Of a DNA stretch of 64,000 nt, positions 42,990 through 51,102 are shown one piece after another. Source of the DNA: an uncultured Porphyromonadaceae bacterium. GTDB lineage: Bacteria > Bacteroidota > Bacteroidia > Bacteroidales > Muribaculaceae. The translations under genes were made by a program, and so were the position numbers. Each line of letters starts with the position of its first letter. Positions within the stretch are counted from its first letter, which is position 1. The notes beneath the pieces were generated by a model. The model searched no databases and was not told the origin of the DNA. It saw only the letters and a list, made by a program, of their open reading frames with translations. The stretch spans positions 82,478 to 146,477 of the forward strand of contig CABTZK010000004.1 of assembly GCA_902489275.1 (NCBI GenBank). Reading direction: 5' to 3'.

Positions 42990-43982
42990 ATGGAAAACCA
43001 TGTACTTTCACTTTTTGTCGCCCTTGTAGCGACGACGGGAAGCCTGTCAACGGCGGCTCAAACGCAAAAGGCCTACGCCGTTGAAAAGGGCGACACACTC
43101 ACTTTCTACTACGACGATCAGCGCGCCACGCGCGAGGGCATAGTCTACGACATGCCGGCAGAAGAAAATCTCCCAGAGTGGACTAAAGAACAGAATGGTA
43201 CCTGCGAAAGAATCACACAGGTCGAATTTGATGCCTCATTTGCAGCCTATCGCCCAACCAGCACCTACTGTTGGTTTTACCACTGTAGTAATATACAGAA
43301 AATCAACAACTTCAAAAACCTCAACACCAGTGAAGTGACTGACATGAGCGGAATGTTCGATGAATGCAATGCCCTGCAATCGCTCGACCTCACGGGCTTC
43401 AACACTGCCAACGTGACCGACATGGGCGGAATGTTCAGTCGTTGCATCGTCCTAAAATCGCTTGACCTCTCGAACTTCAACACCGCCAACGTGACCAACA
43501 TGTTCAACATGTTCTATGGCTGCGAAGCCCTGGAGTCACTCGACCTCACGAACTTCAACACCGCCAACGTGATTGAAATGACCGGCATGTTTGCGTTTTG
43601 CAAAACCCTGAAGTCACTCGACCTCACGAGCTTCAACACCGCCAACGTGATTGGAATGACCGACATGTTTAGACGCTGCTATGAACTAACCACCATCTAC
43701 AACAATTGGGACTGGAAAGACCACAAGGTGGCAAGGAGTGATGAGATGTTCATCTATTGCAAAAAACTGGTGGGTGCTGTGCCCTATAATGCCAATCGAA
43801 TCGACATTACGATGGCCAACCCCAAGACAGGTTACTTCACCGCCAAGCAGGCGACAAGCATTGACGTTGTGACCGACGACCAGGCCAGCGACAGCGAGGC
43901 CTACGATCTGAGCGGCCGCCGCGTGGGCAATGACTACCACGGGATCGTGATCAAGAACCGCAAAAAGATGATGCAACCTTAA
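42990..43982 (+). CDS. DUF285-repeat surface protein, first tandem copy
   Basis: The 330-residue secreted protein has a signal peptide (about 1-24) and then five repeats of about 25 residues of the DUF285 type (e.g. NTANVTDMGGMFSRC, LKSLDLSNF). These BspA-like leucine-rich units are found in lactobacilli, Mycoplasma and Bacteroidales surface proteins. The C-terminus has AYDLSGRRVGNDYHGIVI, a sorting-like tail. Its first 30 codons are identical in DNA to those of the next gene. A terminator at 44009-44053 follows. The role is probably adhesion or surface display; not shown. Confidence 0.85.
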   Translation: MENHVLSLFVALVATTGSLSTAAQTQKAYAVEKGDTLTFYYDDQRATREGIVYDMPAEENLPEWTKEQNGTCERITQVEFDASFAAYRPTSTYCWFYHCSNIQKINNFKNLNTSEVTDMSGMFDECNALQSLDLTGFNTANVTDMGGMFSRCIVLKSLDLSNFNTANVTNMFNMFYGCEALESLDLTNFNTANVIEMTGMFAFCKTLKSLDLTSFNTANVIGMTDMFRRCYELTTIYNNWDWKDHKVARSDEMFIYCKKLVGAVPYNANRIDITMANPKTGYFTAKQATSIDVVTDDQASDSEAYDLSGRRVGNDYHGIVIKNRKKMMQP

Positions 43983-44008
43983 CCATGGGCGCCCCAACCG
44001 TCACCTTC

Positions 44009-44053
44009 AGCGCCGCACCGCCTCCGAGCAGGCAGTGCAGCGCTATTTTTTTT
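44009..44053 (+). terminator. Terminator of the first DUF285 gene
   Basis: AGCGC..GCGCT with inner GCAC/GTGC and GCCT/AGGC helices, then eight T at 44046-44053. Confidence 0.85.
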
Positions 44054-44366
44054 ATAAAGAATCAAAGTATAAAAACAATTCTTTCGTGCTAATAGGGACA
44101 GCCCTAATGATGATGAAAAACACTCCGTAGGGATGCCCAAGCGACAAGGGGTACAATCTTTCTCAAAATTTGCATCATGCTGCAGGACTCTTTCTGTTTT
44201 TTGGCAAGGAAATTAAAAAAAAATTGGAGGTTGAAAAAAAGATTTGTACTTTTGAGCCGTAAAAAAATATCAAATCGCCTGTTTTGTACCTGTTCGCAAC
44301 GCCAGGCGAGCCAATAACTATTTAATCATTTTTTATTTAATTTTTTATTTAATTTTTTTTACTTTT
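44054..44366 (+). promoter_or_regulatory. Second copy of the DUF285 promoter and leader
   Basis: TTG (44224-44226), 20 bases, TACTTTTG (44247-44254), then a leader closely matching that at 42887-42989. The stretch before 44218 shows nothing I can name. Confidence 0.75.
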
Positions 44367-45365
44367 ATGGAAAACCATGTACTTTCACTTTTTGTCGCCC
44401 TTGTAGCGACGACGGGAAGCCTGTCAACGGCGGCTCAAACGCAAAAGGCCTACGCCATTGAAAAAGACAGCACACTCACTTTCTATTACGACAACCAAAG
44501 CGAATCGCGCCAAGGCTTTTACTACGACATGCCGGCGGAGAAAACGAGACCCGAATGGGCAGGAGAAGATTTCGCAGATCCACAGGAGAGAATCAAGCGG
44601 GTCGTGTTCGACGCCTCGTTTGCTGACTATCGTCCGGCCAGCACCTACAGGTGGTTTTTCCGTTGCGTGAATTTGACAGAAATCAAGGAGTCTCAAAACT
44701 TGAACACCAGCGAGACCACCGACATGGCCTACATGTTCGACGGTTGCTGGGCACTGCGATCGATCGACCTCACGGGCTTCAACACCGCCAACGTGACCAA
44801 CATGAGCAATATGTTCGCCGACTGCTTGGCGCTGCAATCGCTCGACCTCACCAGCCTTAACACCAAGAACGTGACCGACATGAGAGAAATGTTTTGCAAC
44901 GACCACGCGCTGAAGTCGCTCAACCTCACCGGCCTCAACACCGGCAGCGTGACTGGCATGAGTTCCATGTTCTACCACTGCGAGGCGCTGGAATCGCTCG
45001 ACCTCACGGGCTTCAACACCAAGAAGGTGACCGACATGGCCTACATGCTCCGTGGTTGCTCTAACCTGGTCACTATCTATTGCAACCAAAACTGGAATGA
45101 GGGCAACGTGGTGTATAGCGACGACATGTTCCGCGACTGCAAAAAACTGGTGGGTGCTGTGCCTTATAATGCCAACCAAACCGACATCTCGATGGCTAAC
45201 CCCAACAGCGGCTACTTCACCACCAAGCAGGCGACAAGCATTGCCGACGTGAAGAGTGACCGCCAAGCAGGCGATGGCACAGCCTACGATCTGAGCGGCC
45301 GCCGCGTGGGCGACAGCTATCAAGGCATCGTGATCAAGAACGGCCAGAAGTCGCTGCAGCGCTAA
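44367..45365 (+). CDS. DUF285-repeat surface protein, second tandem copy
   Basis: The 332-residue paralogue of the preceding gene has the same signal peptide, five DUF285 repeats (NTANVTNMSNMFADC, NTKNVTDMREMFCND and others) and the tail AYDLSGRRVGDSYQGIVI. The repeat faces differ in several positions (for example HALKSLNLTGL), while the N-terminal 30 codons are unchanged, which suggests recent duplication or gene conversion of the 5' part. It is expressed from its own copy of the promoter and leader. Two hairpins follow (45375-45411, 45444-45461). Confidence 0.85.
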   Translation: MENHVLSLFVALVATTGSLSTAAQTQKAYAIEKDSTLTFYYDNQSESRQGFYYDMPAEKTRPEWAGEDFADPQERIKRVVFDASFADYRPASTYRWFFRCVNLTEIKESQNLNTSETTDMAYMFDGCWALRSIDLTGFNTANVTNMSNMFADCLALQSLDLTSLNTKNVTDMREMFCNDHALKSLNLTGLNTGSVTGMSSMFYHCEALESLDLTGFNTKKVTDMAYMLRGCSNLVTIYCNQNWNEGNVVYSDDMFRDCKKLVGAVPYNANQTDISMANPNSGYFTTKQATSIADVKSDRQAGDGTAYDLSGRRVGDSYQGIVIKNGQKSLQR

Positions 45366-45374
45366 GCCACTTGT

Positions 45375-45461
45375 CCCCTGTGGAAGTGCCTGCTTGGACC
45401 CTTCCACGGGGCGTTGCCAAGCTCTGCCCGGCTTGTGCCGGCAAGCGGGCGAGAGCCCGCT
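45375..45461 (+). terminator. Pair of hairpins after the second DUF285 gene
   Basis: CCCCTGTGGAAG/CTTCCACGGGG (45375-45411) and AGCGGGC-GAGA-GCCCGCT (45444-45461). Neither has a close T-run; together they could end transcription. Confidence 0.55.
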
Positions 45462-45564
45462 AAAAGAGGCAAAAAACACGTTTTTTTAATTTTATATTGC
45501 GCTCAACTTGCGCGACCGCCCTTTTGACGGCTTAAAGCAGGTGGCAGATAGGCAATGAAAATTG

Positions 45565-45614
45565 AAAAAACGCGTTTTTTTATTTTGCATTGCTCCCAAC
45601 TTGCACTACCTTTG
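45565..45614 (+). promoter_or_regulatory. speA promoter with overlapping palindrome
   Basis: The palindrome AAAAAACGCGTTTTTT (45565-45580) lies just before the -33 TTTG (45584-45587). After 19 bases comes TACCTTTG (45607-45614). The ATG at 45619 is only five bases away, so transcription starts at the start codon. A diverged copy of the palindrome (AAAAAACACGTTTTTTT) lies at 45471-45487. Confidence 0.8.
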
Positions 45615-45618
45615 CGCT

Positions 45619-47538
45619 ATGACAAGCATCAACAAATGGCGCATCGAAGACAGCGCAGAACTTTACAACATCGATGGATGGGGGCTAAACTACTTCTCCA
45701 TCAACGAGAAAGGCCATGTTTCGGTCAAGCCGAAACAGAGTTTCGCCGACGTGGATCTCGTCGACATCATGACCGAGTTGCAATCGCGCAATATCACGGC
45801 TCCCATGCTGCTCCGGTTTCCCGACATTCTTGACAACCGCATCGAGAAAATCTCCAGTTGCTTTAAGAAAGCCGCCGAGGAATACAACTATGTGGCCGAG
45901 AACTTTGTCATCTACCCCATCAAAGTGAACCAGATGCGCCAGGTTGTGGAAGAAATCGTGGGACACGGCAAGAAGTTCAAAATTGGACTGGAAGCTGGCT
46001 CCAAGCCCGAACTCCATGCCGTGTTAGCCATCAACACGGCCGACATGAGCGAGTACTCCCCCATCATCTGCAACGGCTACAAGGACCGTGGCTACGTGGA
46101 GCTGGCGCTGCTGGCTCAGAAAATGGGGCGGCGCATCTTCTTAGTGGTAGAGAAGCTCAACGAGCTTGCCCTCATCGCCGAAGTGGCCAACCGACTGAAC
46201 ATCAAGCCTAACCTTGGCATCCGCATCAAGCTATCGAGCAGCGGCAGCGGGAAGTGGGAAGAAAGCGGCGGCGACCGCAGCAAGTTTGGGCTGAACACGA
46301 GCGAGCTGTTCAGTGCCGTAGACTTCCTGCAAGAGAATGGAATGATGGACTGTCTCAAGCTCATCCACTTCCATATTGGCAGCCAAATCACCAAGATTCG
46401 CCGCATCAAGAACGCCTTGCGCGAAGCCTCGCAATTCTACGTGCAACTGTCGCAGATGGGCTTCAATATCGACTTTGTGGACATCGGCGGCGGCTTGGGC
46501 GTTGACTATGACGGAAGCCACAACAGCGCCAGCGGCCACTCGATGAACTACAGCATTCAGGAGTATGTGAACGATGCGGTCTACACCTTTGTCGACGCTT
46601 GCAGCAAGCATGACCTGAAGCAGCCCAACATTATCAACGAGAGCGGCCGTAGCCTGACGGCTCACCACGCCATTCTCGTGATTGAGGTGCTGGAGACCGC
46701 AGGCCTGCCGCAATGGGACGACGAAAAGGACACCGTGAAAGAAGACGACAACGATCTGGTGAAAGACCTCTACGAGATTTGGGACAAAATCAACAAGGCC
46801 CGCCTGCTGGAAGACTGGCACGACGCCTTGCAAATCCGCGATGAGGCGCTTGACCGCTTCAGCCTGGGCATCATCGACTTGCGCACGCGCGCCATGGTGG
46901 AGAAGCTGTTCTGGAGTGTGGCGCGGGAGGTGAACATGATTGCCAACGAGATGAAGCATGCTCCCGAGGAATTGCGTAGCGTGACCAAGATGCTGCCCGA
47001 AAAATACTTTTGCAACTTCTCGCTGTTCCAGTCGCTGCCCGACAGCTGGGCCATCGACCAAGTGTTTCCCGTGATGCCCATTTCGCGGCTCAACGAGCAC
47101 CCCAGTTGCCTGGCCACCATCCAGGACATCACCTGCGACAGCGACGGGAAAATTGCCAACTTCACCTCGCACACGGGCATCAGCCACTCGTTGCCCGTCC
47201 ACAAGCTGCAGGCTGGCGAGCGCTACTACATCGGCGTGTTTCTCGTTGGTGCCTACCAGGAAATCTTGGGCGACATGCACAATCTTTTTGGCGACACCAA
47301 CGCTGTGCACATCAACGTCTACAAGGACCATTACGAGATTGAGCAAGTGATCGACGGCGAAACCGTCGACGAAGTGCTGGAATACGTCCAGTTCAGCCCC
47401 AAGCAACTGGTCCGCAACGTGGAGTCGTGGGTAAGCGAGTCGATACGCATGGGCAAAATCACCAGCGAGGAAGGCAACGAGTTTGTCCGCAACTACCGGT
47501 CGGGACTCTATGGCTACACCTACTTGGAACAAGACTAA
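45619..47538 (+). CDS. speA: Biosynthetic arginine decarboxylase
   Basis: The 639-residue PLP enzyme converts arginine to agmatine, first step of the Bacteroidetes carbamoyl route to spermidine. The PLP Lys lies in VIYPIKVNQMRQVVEE; further marks are LIHFHIGSQI, IGGGLGVDYDGS and HAILVIEV. The length fits SpeA (630-660). An upstream in-frame ATG (45562) precedes the promoter's -7 box and cannot be used from that promoter; the ATG at 45619 is at the predicted transcription start, so the mRNA is leaderless. truA follows 78 bases downstream. Confidence 0.93.
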   Translation: MTSINKWRIEDSAELYNIDGWGLNYFSINEKGHVSVKPKQSFADVDLVDIMTELQSRNITAPMLLRFPDILDNRIEKISSCFKKAAEEYNYVAENFVIYPIKVNQMRQVVEEIVGHGKKFKIGLEAGSKPELHAVLAINTADMSEYSPIICNGYKDRGYVELALLAQKMGRRIFLVVEKLNELALIAEVANRLNIKPNLGIRIKLSSSGSGKWEESGGDRSKFGLNTSELFSAVDFLQENGMMDCLKLIHFHIGSQITKIRRIKNALREASQFYVQLSQMGFNIDFVDIGGGLGVDYDGSHNSASGHSMNYSIQEYVNDAVYTFVDACSKHDLKQPNIINESGRSLTAHHAILVIEVLETAGLPQWDDEKDTVKEDDNDLVKDLYEIWDKINKARLLEDWHDALQIRDEALDRFSLGIIDLRTRAMVEKLFWSVAREVNMIANEMKHAPEELRSVTKMLPEKYFCNFSLFQSLPDSWAIDQVFPVMPISRLNEHPSCLATIQDITCDSDGKIANFTSHTGISHSLPVHKLQAGERYYIGVFLVGAYQEILGDMHNLFGDTNAVHINVYKDHYEIEQVIDGETVDEVLEYVQFSPKQLVRNVESWVSESIRMGKITSEEGNEFVRNYRSGLYGYTYLEQD

Positions 47539-47616
47539 AAGAGTGTCAAGACTCGGGATGAGGGGAAACCGTGCCGAATTACCCAACAAAAAATCTCGTG
47601 TCTAAAATCCGAAAAT

Positions 47617-48366
47617 ATGCGCTACTTCATCAGGCTGGCCTATAACGGCGCGCCATTTCACGGCTGGCAAGTGCAGCCACACGACAATAGCGTGCAAGAG
47701 GCTTTGGAAAAGGCCCTATCAACCCTGCTCAAGAAACCCACACCCGTCACGGGCGCGGGTCGAACCGACACCGGCGTGAACGCCGCCATGATGATCGCCC
47801 ACTTCGACACCGACGGCCCCATCGGGCACATTCCGTCGCTGCTCCGCAGCCTCAACGGCATTGTGGGCCAGTTTATTGCCGTGTACCGCATTTTCCCTGT
47901 GGCAGAGGACGCACACGCCCGCTTTGACGCCACCAGCCGCACCTACAAGTACTTTGTGCACACAAAGAAGTCTCCGTTCCTGAACGCGTTTAGCTGGCAG
48001 TGCCGCCCCTCACTTGATTTCACGATGATGAACGAGGCCGCAAGCCACTTGACACGCTATGCGGACTTCACGTCGTTCAGCAAACTTCATACCGACGTGA
48101 AAACCAACAACTGCAAAGTCACCCACGCCAAGTGGGTACCCATGGAAGAAGACGGGCGCTGGGTGTTCACCGTCACCGCCAATCGCTTCCTGCGCAACAT
48201 GGTGCGTGCCATTGTGGGCACACTCGTGGATGTGGGAACGCACAAAATCACCGTTGAGCAATTTTGTGACATCATCGAGCGCAAAGACCGGTGCTTGGCC
48301 GGGCAGTCAATGCCAGCCAATGCCTTGTTTCTGTGGAACATCACCTACCCCTACCCCATTGAATAG
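47617..48366 (+). CDS. truA: tRNA pseudouridine synthase A
   Basis: The 249-residue enzyme makes pseudouridine 38-40 in the anticodon arm. Catalytic Asp lies in GAGRTDTGVNA; further motifs are RYFIRLAYNGAPFHGWQVQ and FLRNMVRAIVGTLVDVG. It lies between speA and the TraB/GumN-type gene, all rightward; the TraB/GumN gene starts 48 bases after it. Confidence 0.95.
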   Translation: MRYFIRLAYNGAPFHGWQVQPHDNSVQEALEKALSTLLKKPTPVTGAGRTDTGVNAAMMIAHFDTDGPIGHIPSLLRSLNGIVGQFIAVYRIFPVAEDAHARFDATSRTYKYFVHTKKSPFLNAFSWQCRPSLDFTMMNEAASHLTRYADFTSFSKLHTDVKTNNCKVTHAKWVPMEEDGRWVFTVTANRFLRNMVRAIVGTLVDVGTHKITVEQFCDIIERKDRCLAGQSMPANALFLWNITYPYPIE

Positions 48367-48414
48367 GCAGCAATACCGCTACCGGCGCACCCATTGAGCA
48401 TTGAACATACAAAC

Positions 48415-49359
48415 ATGAAAATCTCCTCAAAAATGAAAAGAACCTTTTTTGTCATCTCCGTTGCCCTGATGGCTATCGCCATCCATGCGCAGCTCTTGTG
48501 GAAAGTCACAGGCCCGGCACTTCAAAAGCCATCCTACCTCTTTGGCACCATGCACTTTGAGCATGGCGACTTCATCGACAGCGTAGCCGGGCTGAACGAT
48601 GTGATTCACAGCGTTGAAACCTGTTATTTGGAAATCGAATCCAGTCAAATGAGCAGCCCCGAAACCATGACCATGCTCGCGCAACGCTCGCTGGCTCCAC
48701 AAGACAGCACACTCGACCAGCTGCTCTCGCCCGAGAACCTGAAAATCGTGGAAGGCATCATCAACAAGCACTTCGCAAACATGGTCAACATCGAGACCTT
48801 CAAGCCGCTCAAGCCTGCCGCTACCCTGCAAGCCATCGTGGCCATGCAAGCCATGAAAGACCTCAAGAACTTTGACATGGGCGAGGAAAAAATTGATGCC
48901 GCCGTCGAAAGCCAGGCGAGACGCTGCGGACACGCCATCTCCAGCCTTGAGACCGTGGAGTTTCAAGCCGACCTGCTCCTCGGCGCGCCACTCACGCAAC
49001 AAGCTGCCGAACTGCTTGAGTTTTGCAAAGCCGATGGCGAGGTGGAAGTTAAACTGAAAGCGCTCATCGAAGCCTACGAAAAGCAAGACCTCGACAAGAT
49101 TCTCGAATACCTGTACGACCCGGCAATGGGCGGAGGAGGGAATGACCTTGAGCGCCTGCTATTCAACCGCAACCGCAACTGGGTGAAAACCTTAGTTCCC
49201 GCCATGGAGCGGCAGAGCGTGCTGGTGAGCGTGGGGGCAGGACACCTGCCCACCGAGCAAGGGCTCATTCAGCTGCTGCGCAACCAAGGGCTCACGGTAG
49301 AGGCGGTGAAAGCAGAGGAAAAAGGAAACCAAACACTAAACACAAAAGACGATGAATAA
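48415..49359 (+). CDS. TraB/GumN-family secreted protein
   Basis: The 314-residue protein has a signal peptide (about 8-26, from MKRTFFVISV) and the TraB/GumN fold: LLWKVTGPALQKPSYLFGTMHFEH at the start with its GTxH metal motif, and VSVGAGHLPTEQGLIQLL at the end. Related Tiki proteins are metalloproteases of Wnt; the bacterial enzymes have unknown substrates. Alternative starts are 48394 and 48433. Its last codons overlap the next gene by eight bases, which suggests translational coupling. Confidence 0.88.
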   Translation: MKISSKMKRTFFVISVALMAIAIHAQLLWKVTGPALQKPSYLFGTMHFEHGDFIDSVAGLNDVIHSVETCYLEIESSQMSSPETMTMLAQRSLAPQDSTLDQLLSPENLKIVEGIINKHFANMVNIETFKPLKPAATLQAIVAMQAMKDLKNFDMGEEKIDAAVESQARRCGHAISSLETVEFQADLLLGAPLTQQAAELLEFCKADGEVEVKLKALIEAYEKQDLDKILEYLYDPAMGGGGNDLERLLFNRNRNWVKTLVPAMERQSVLVSVGAGHLPTEQGLIQLLRNQGLTVEAVKAEEKGNQTLNTKDDE

Positions 49360-49699
49360 TTTTGATTGGGCCGAAGACATCGACTTGGCCGTCACCGTGT
49401 GCGACACAAAGGGTACCGTCGTTTACCAAAACAAGCGCTCGCGTGAGACTTTTGGCAAAGACGAGAACAAATCGATGGTGGGACAGAGCATGATTCCATG
49501 TCACAGCGAGCGCTCTGTGGGCATCATCCACAAGATGCTGGGCGAGAATGTCGACAACGTGTACACCATCACCAAGCAAGGCCGCAAGAAGCTCATTTTC
49601 CAGACGCCATGGCGCGTCGGCGGCGAGGTGAGAGGGCTCGTGGAGCTCTCCATGGTCCTGCCCGAGGGCATGCCCCACTACGACCGCGACAAGAAATGA
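49352..49699 (+). CDS. Small stand-alone PAS-domain protein
   Basis: The 115-residue cytoplasmic protein forms a single PAS-like fold: DIDLAVTVCDTKGTVVYQNKRS begins the domain and LVELSMVLPEGMPHYDRDKK ends it. Its ligand, perhaps a small metabolite or redox signal, and any output partner are unknown. It overlaps the end of the TraB/GumN gene. Such one-domain PAS proteins occur widely in Bacteroidales and are often labelled PAS sensors. Confidence 0.75.
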   Translation: MNNFDWAEDIDLAVTVCDTKGTVVYQNKRSRETFGKDENKSMVGQSMIPCHSERSVGIIHKMLGENVDNVYTITKQGRKKLIFQTPWRVGGEVRGLVELSMVLPEGMPHYDRDKK

Positions 49700-49764
49700 C
49701 CGCCAAAGCAGATTGTTTTTGTATTTTTAATGGTTGCCCATGCTGCCATTTCGCAATAAATTGT

Positions 49765-49879
49765 TAACTTTGCAATGAAATGGGAATCTTGCTGCCAGCA
49801 GGGCAGCCGTTTTCTGGGGGAAACGCCCCCACCCAAAAAGTAACCAACAATTAACTTTCATTATAAAAACAGTAAAGAC
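49765..49879 (+). promoter_or_regulatory. fba promoter box and structured leader
   Basis: TAACTTTG (49765-49772) starts a leader of about 100 bases. It has two hairpins, GCTGCC/GGCAGC and TGGGGG/CCCCCA, then AAAAAGTAACCA (49835-49846), a motif shared with the serC leader. No clear -33 TTG at normal spacing. Confidence 0.55.
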
Positions 49880-50881
49880 ATGGTAAGTTTCAAGGATTTA
49901 GGTCTCGTGAACACTCGCGAGATGTTTGCTAAAGCAATCAAGGGCGGCTATGCCATTCCAGCATTTAACTTCAACAACCTGGAACAGTTGCAAGCTATTA
50001 TCAAGGCCTCGGCCGAAACCAAATCTCCTGTTATTCTTCAAGTATCTAAGGGAGCCCGCAAGTATGCTAACCAAACCCTGTTGCGCTACATGGCTCAAGG
50101 TGCGGTAGAATATGCCAAGGAACTCGGCTGGGAAAAGCCACAAATCGTTCTTCACCTCGACCACGGCGACAGCTTCGAGTTGTGCAAGAGCTGCGTTGAC
50201 TTTGGCTTCTCGAGCGTGATGATTGACGGCTCTGCGCTTCCCTACGACGAGAACGTGGCACTCACCAAGCAGGTTGTCGAGTATGCCCACCCATTCGACG
50301 TGACCGTCGAGGGCGAGCTCGGCGTGCTGGCAGGCATTGAAGACGAGGTATACAGCGAAGTCTCGCACTACACCAAGCCCGAGGAGGTGATTGACTTCAC
50401 GAGCAAGACGGGCGTTGACTCGCTCGCTATTTCAATCGGCACAAGCCATGGCGCCTACAAGTTCAAACCCGAGCAGTGCACCCGCGACCCCAAGACGGGC
50501 AAGTTAGTTCCGCCTCCATTGGCATTCAACGTTCTTGACGCTATCATGGAGAAACTTCCAGGCTTCCCCATCGTGCTCCACGGCTCTTCGTCGGTTCCCC
50601 AAGAGTATGTTGACATTATCAACGAGAATGGCGGCAAATTGCCTGATGCCGTGGGCATTCCAGAGGAACAGCTCCGCAAAGCAACCAAGAGCGCGGTGTG
50701 CAAAGTCAATATCGACAGCGACTCGCGCTTAGCCTTCACGGCAGCCGTGCGCAAGGTACTGCGCGAAAAGCCAGGGGAGTTTGACCCCCGCAAGTACTGC
50801 GGTCCAGCCCGTGACCTCATGGTGCAGCTCTACAAGCACAAAATCACCGATGTGCTGGGCAGCAACGGCAAGGCAGAATAA
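49880..50881 (+). CDS. fba: Class II fructose-bisphosphate aldolase
   Basis: The 333-residue zinc aldolase of glycolysis and gluconeogenesis cleaves fructose 1,6-bisphosphate to dihydroxyacetone phosphate and glyceraldehyde 3-phosphate. Metal ligands and catalytic residues lie in VLHLDHGDSFELC, EGELGVLAGIEDEV, GTSHGAYKF and IVLHGSSSVPQEYV, and the substrate Asp in KVNIDSDSRLAF. It is a single-gene unit with a promoter box, structured leader and strong terminator. Confidence 0.96.
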   Translation: MVSFKDLGLVNTREMFAKAIKGGYAIPAFNFNNLEQLQAIIKASAETKSPVILQVSKGARKYANQTLLRYMAQGAVEYAKELGWEKPQIVLHLDHGDSFELCKSCVDFGFSSVMIDGSALPYDENVALTKQVVEYAHPFDVTVEGELGVLAGIEDEVYSEVSHYTKPEEVIDFTSKTGVDSLAISIGTSHGAYKFKPEQCTRDPKTGKLVPPPLAFNVLDAIMEKLPGFPIVLHGSSSVPQEYVDIINENGGKLPDAVGIPEEQLRKATKSAVCKVNIDSDSRLAFTAAVRKVLREKPGEFDPRKYCGPARDLMVQLYKHKITDVLGSNGKAE

Positions 50882-50922
50882 CACATCCTATCGCAAGCCA
50901 CGACGCTGGCCGACAGGCATCA

Positions 50923-50960
50923 CCCTGCCAGGCGATTTCACGCCTGGCAGGGTTCTTTTC
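50923..50960 (+). terminator. Terminator of fba
   Basis: CCCTGCCAGGCG and CGCCTGGCAGGG (50923-50952) are perfect complements, followed by TTCTTTTC. Confidence 0.88.
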
Positions 50961-51022
50961 TCGCCTAAAGAGCCACCCTGGGGGGGTACTCGCCATGGAA
51001 CTGCTAAAAAAACGAGATAGAA

Positions 51023-51054
51023 TTTGAGCATTTCCTTAAAAACACATAACTTTG
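51023..51054 (+). promoter_or_regulatory. Promoter of the hybrid two-component regulator
   Basis: TTTG (51023-51026), 20 bases, TAACTTTG (51047-51054), 48 bases before the ATG. Confidence 0.8.
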
Positions 51055-51102
51055 CTGCCGAAAACGATTCTAATCAGCACACTTTGCCCACAAGATACTT
51101 AA

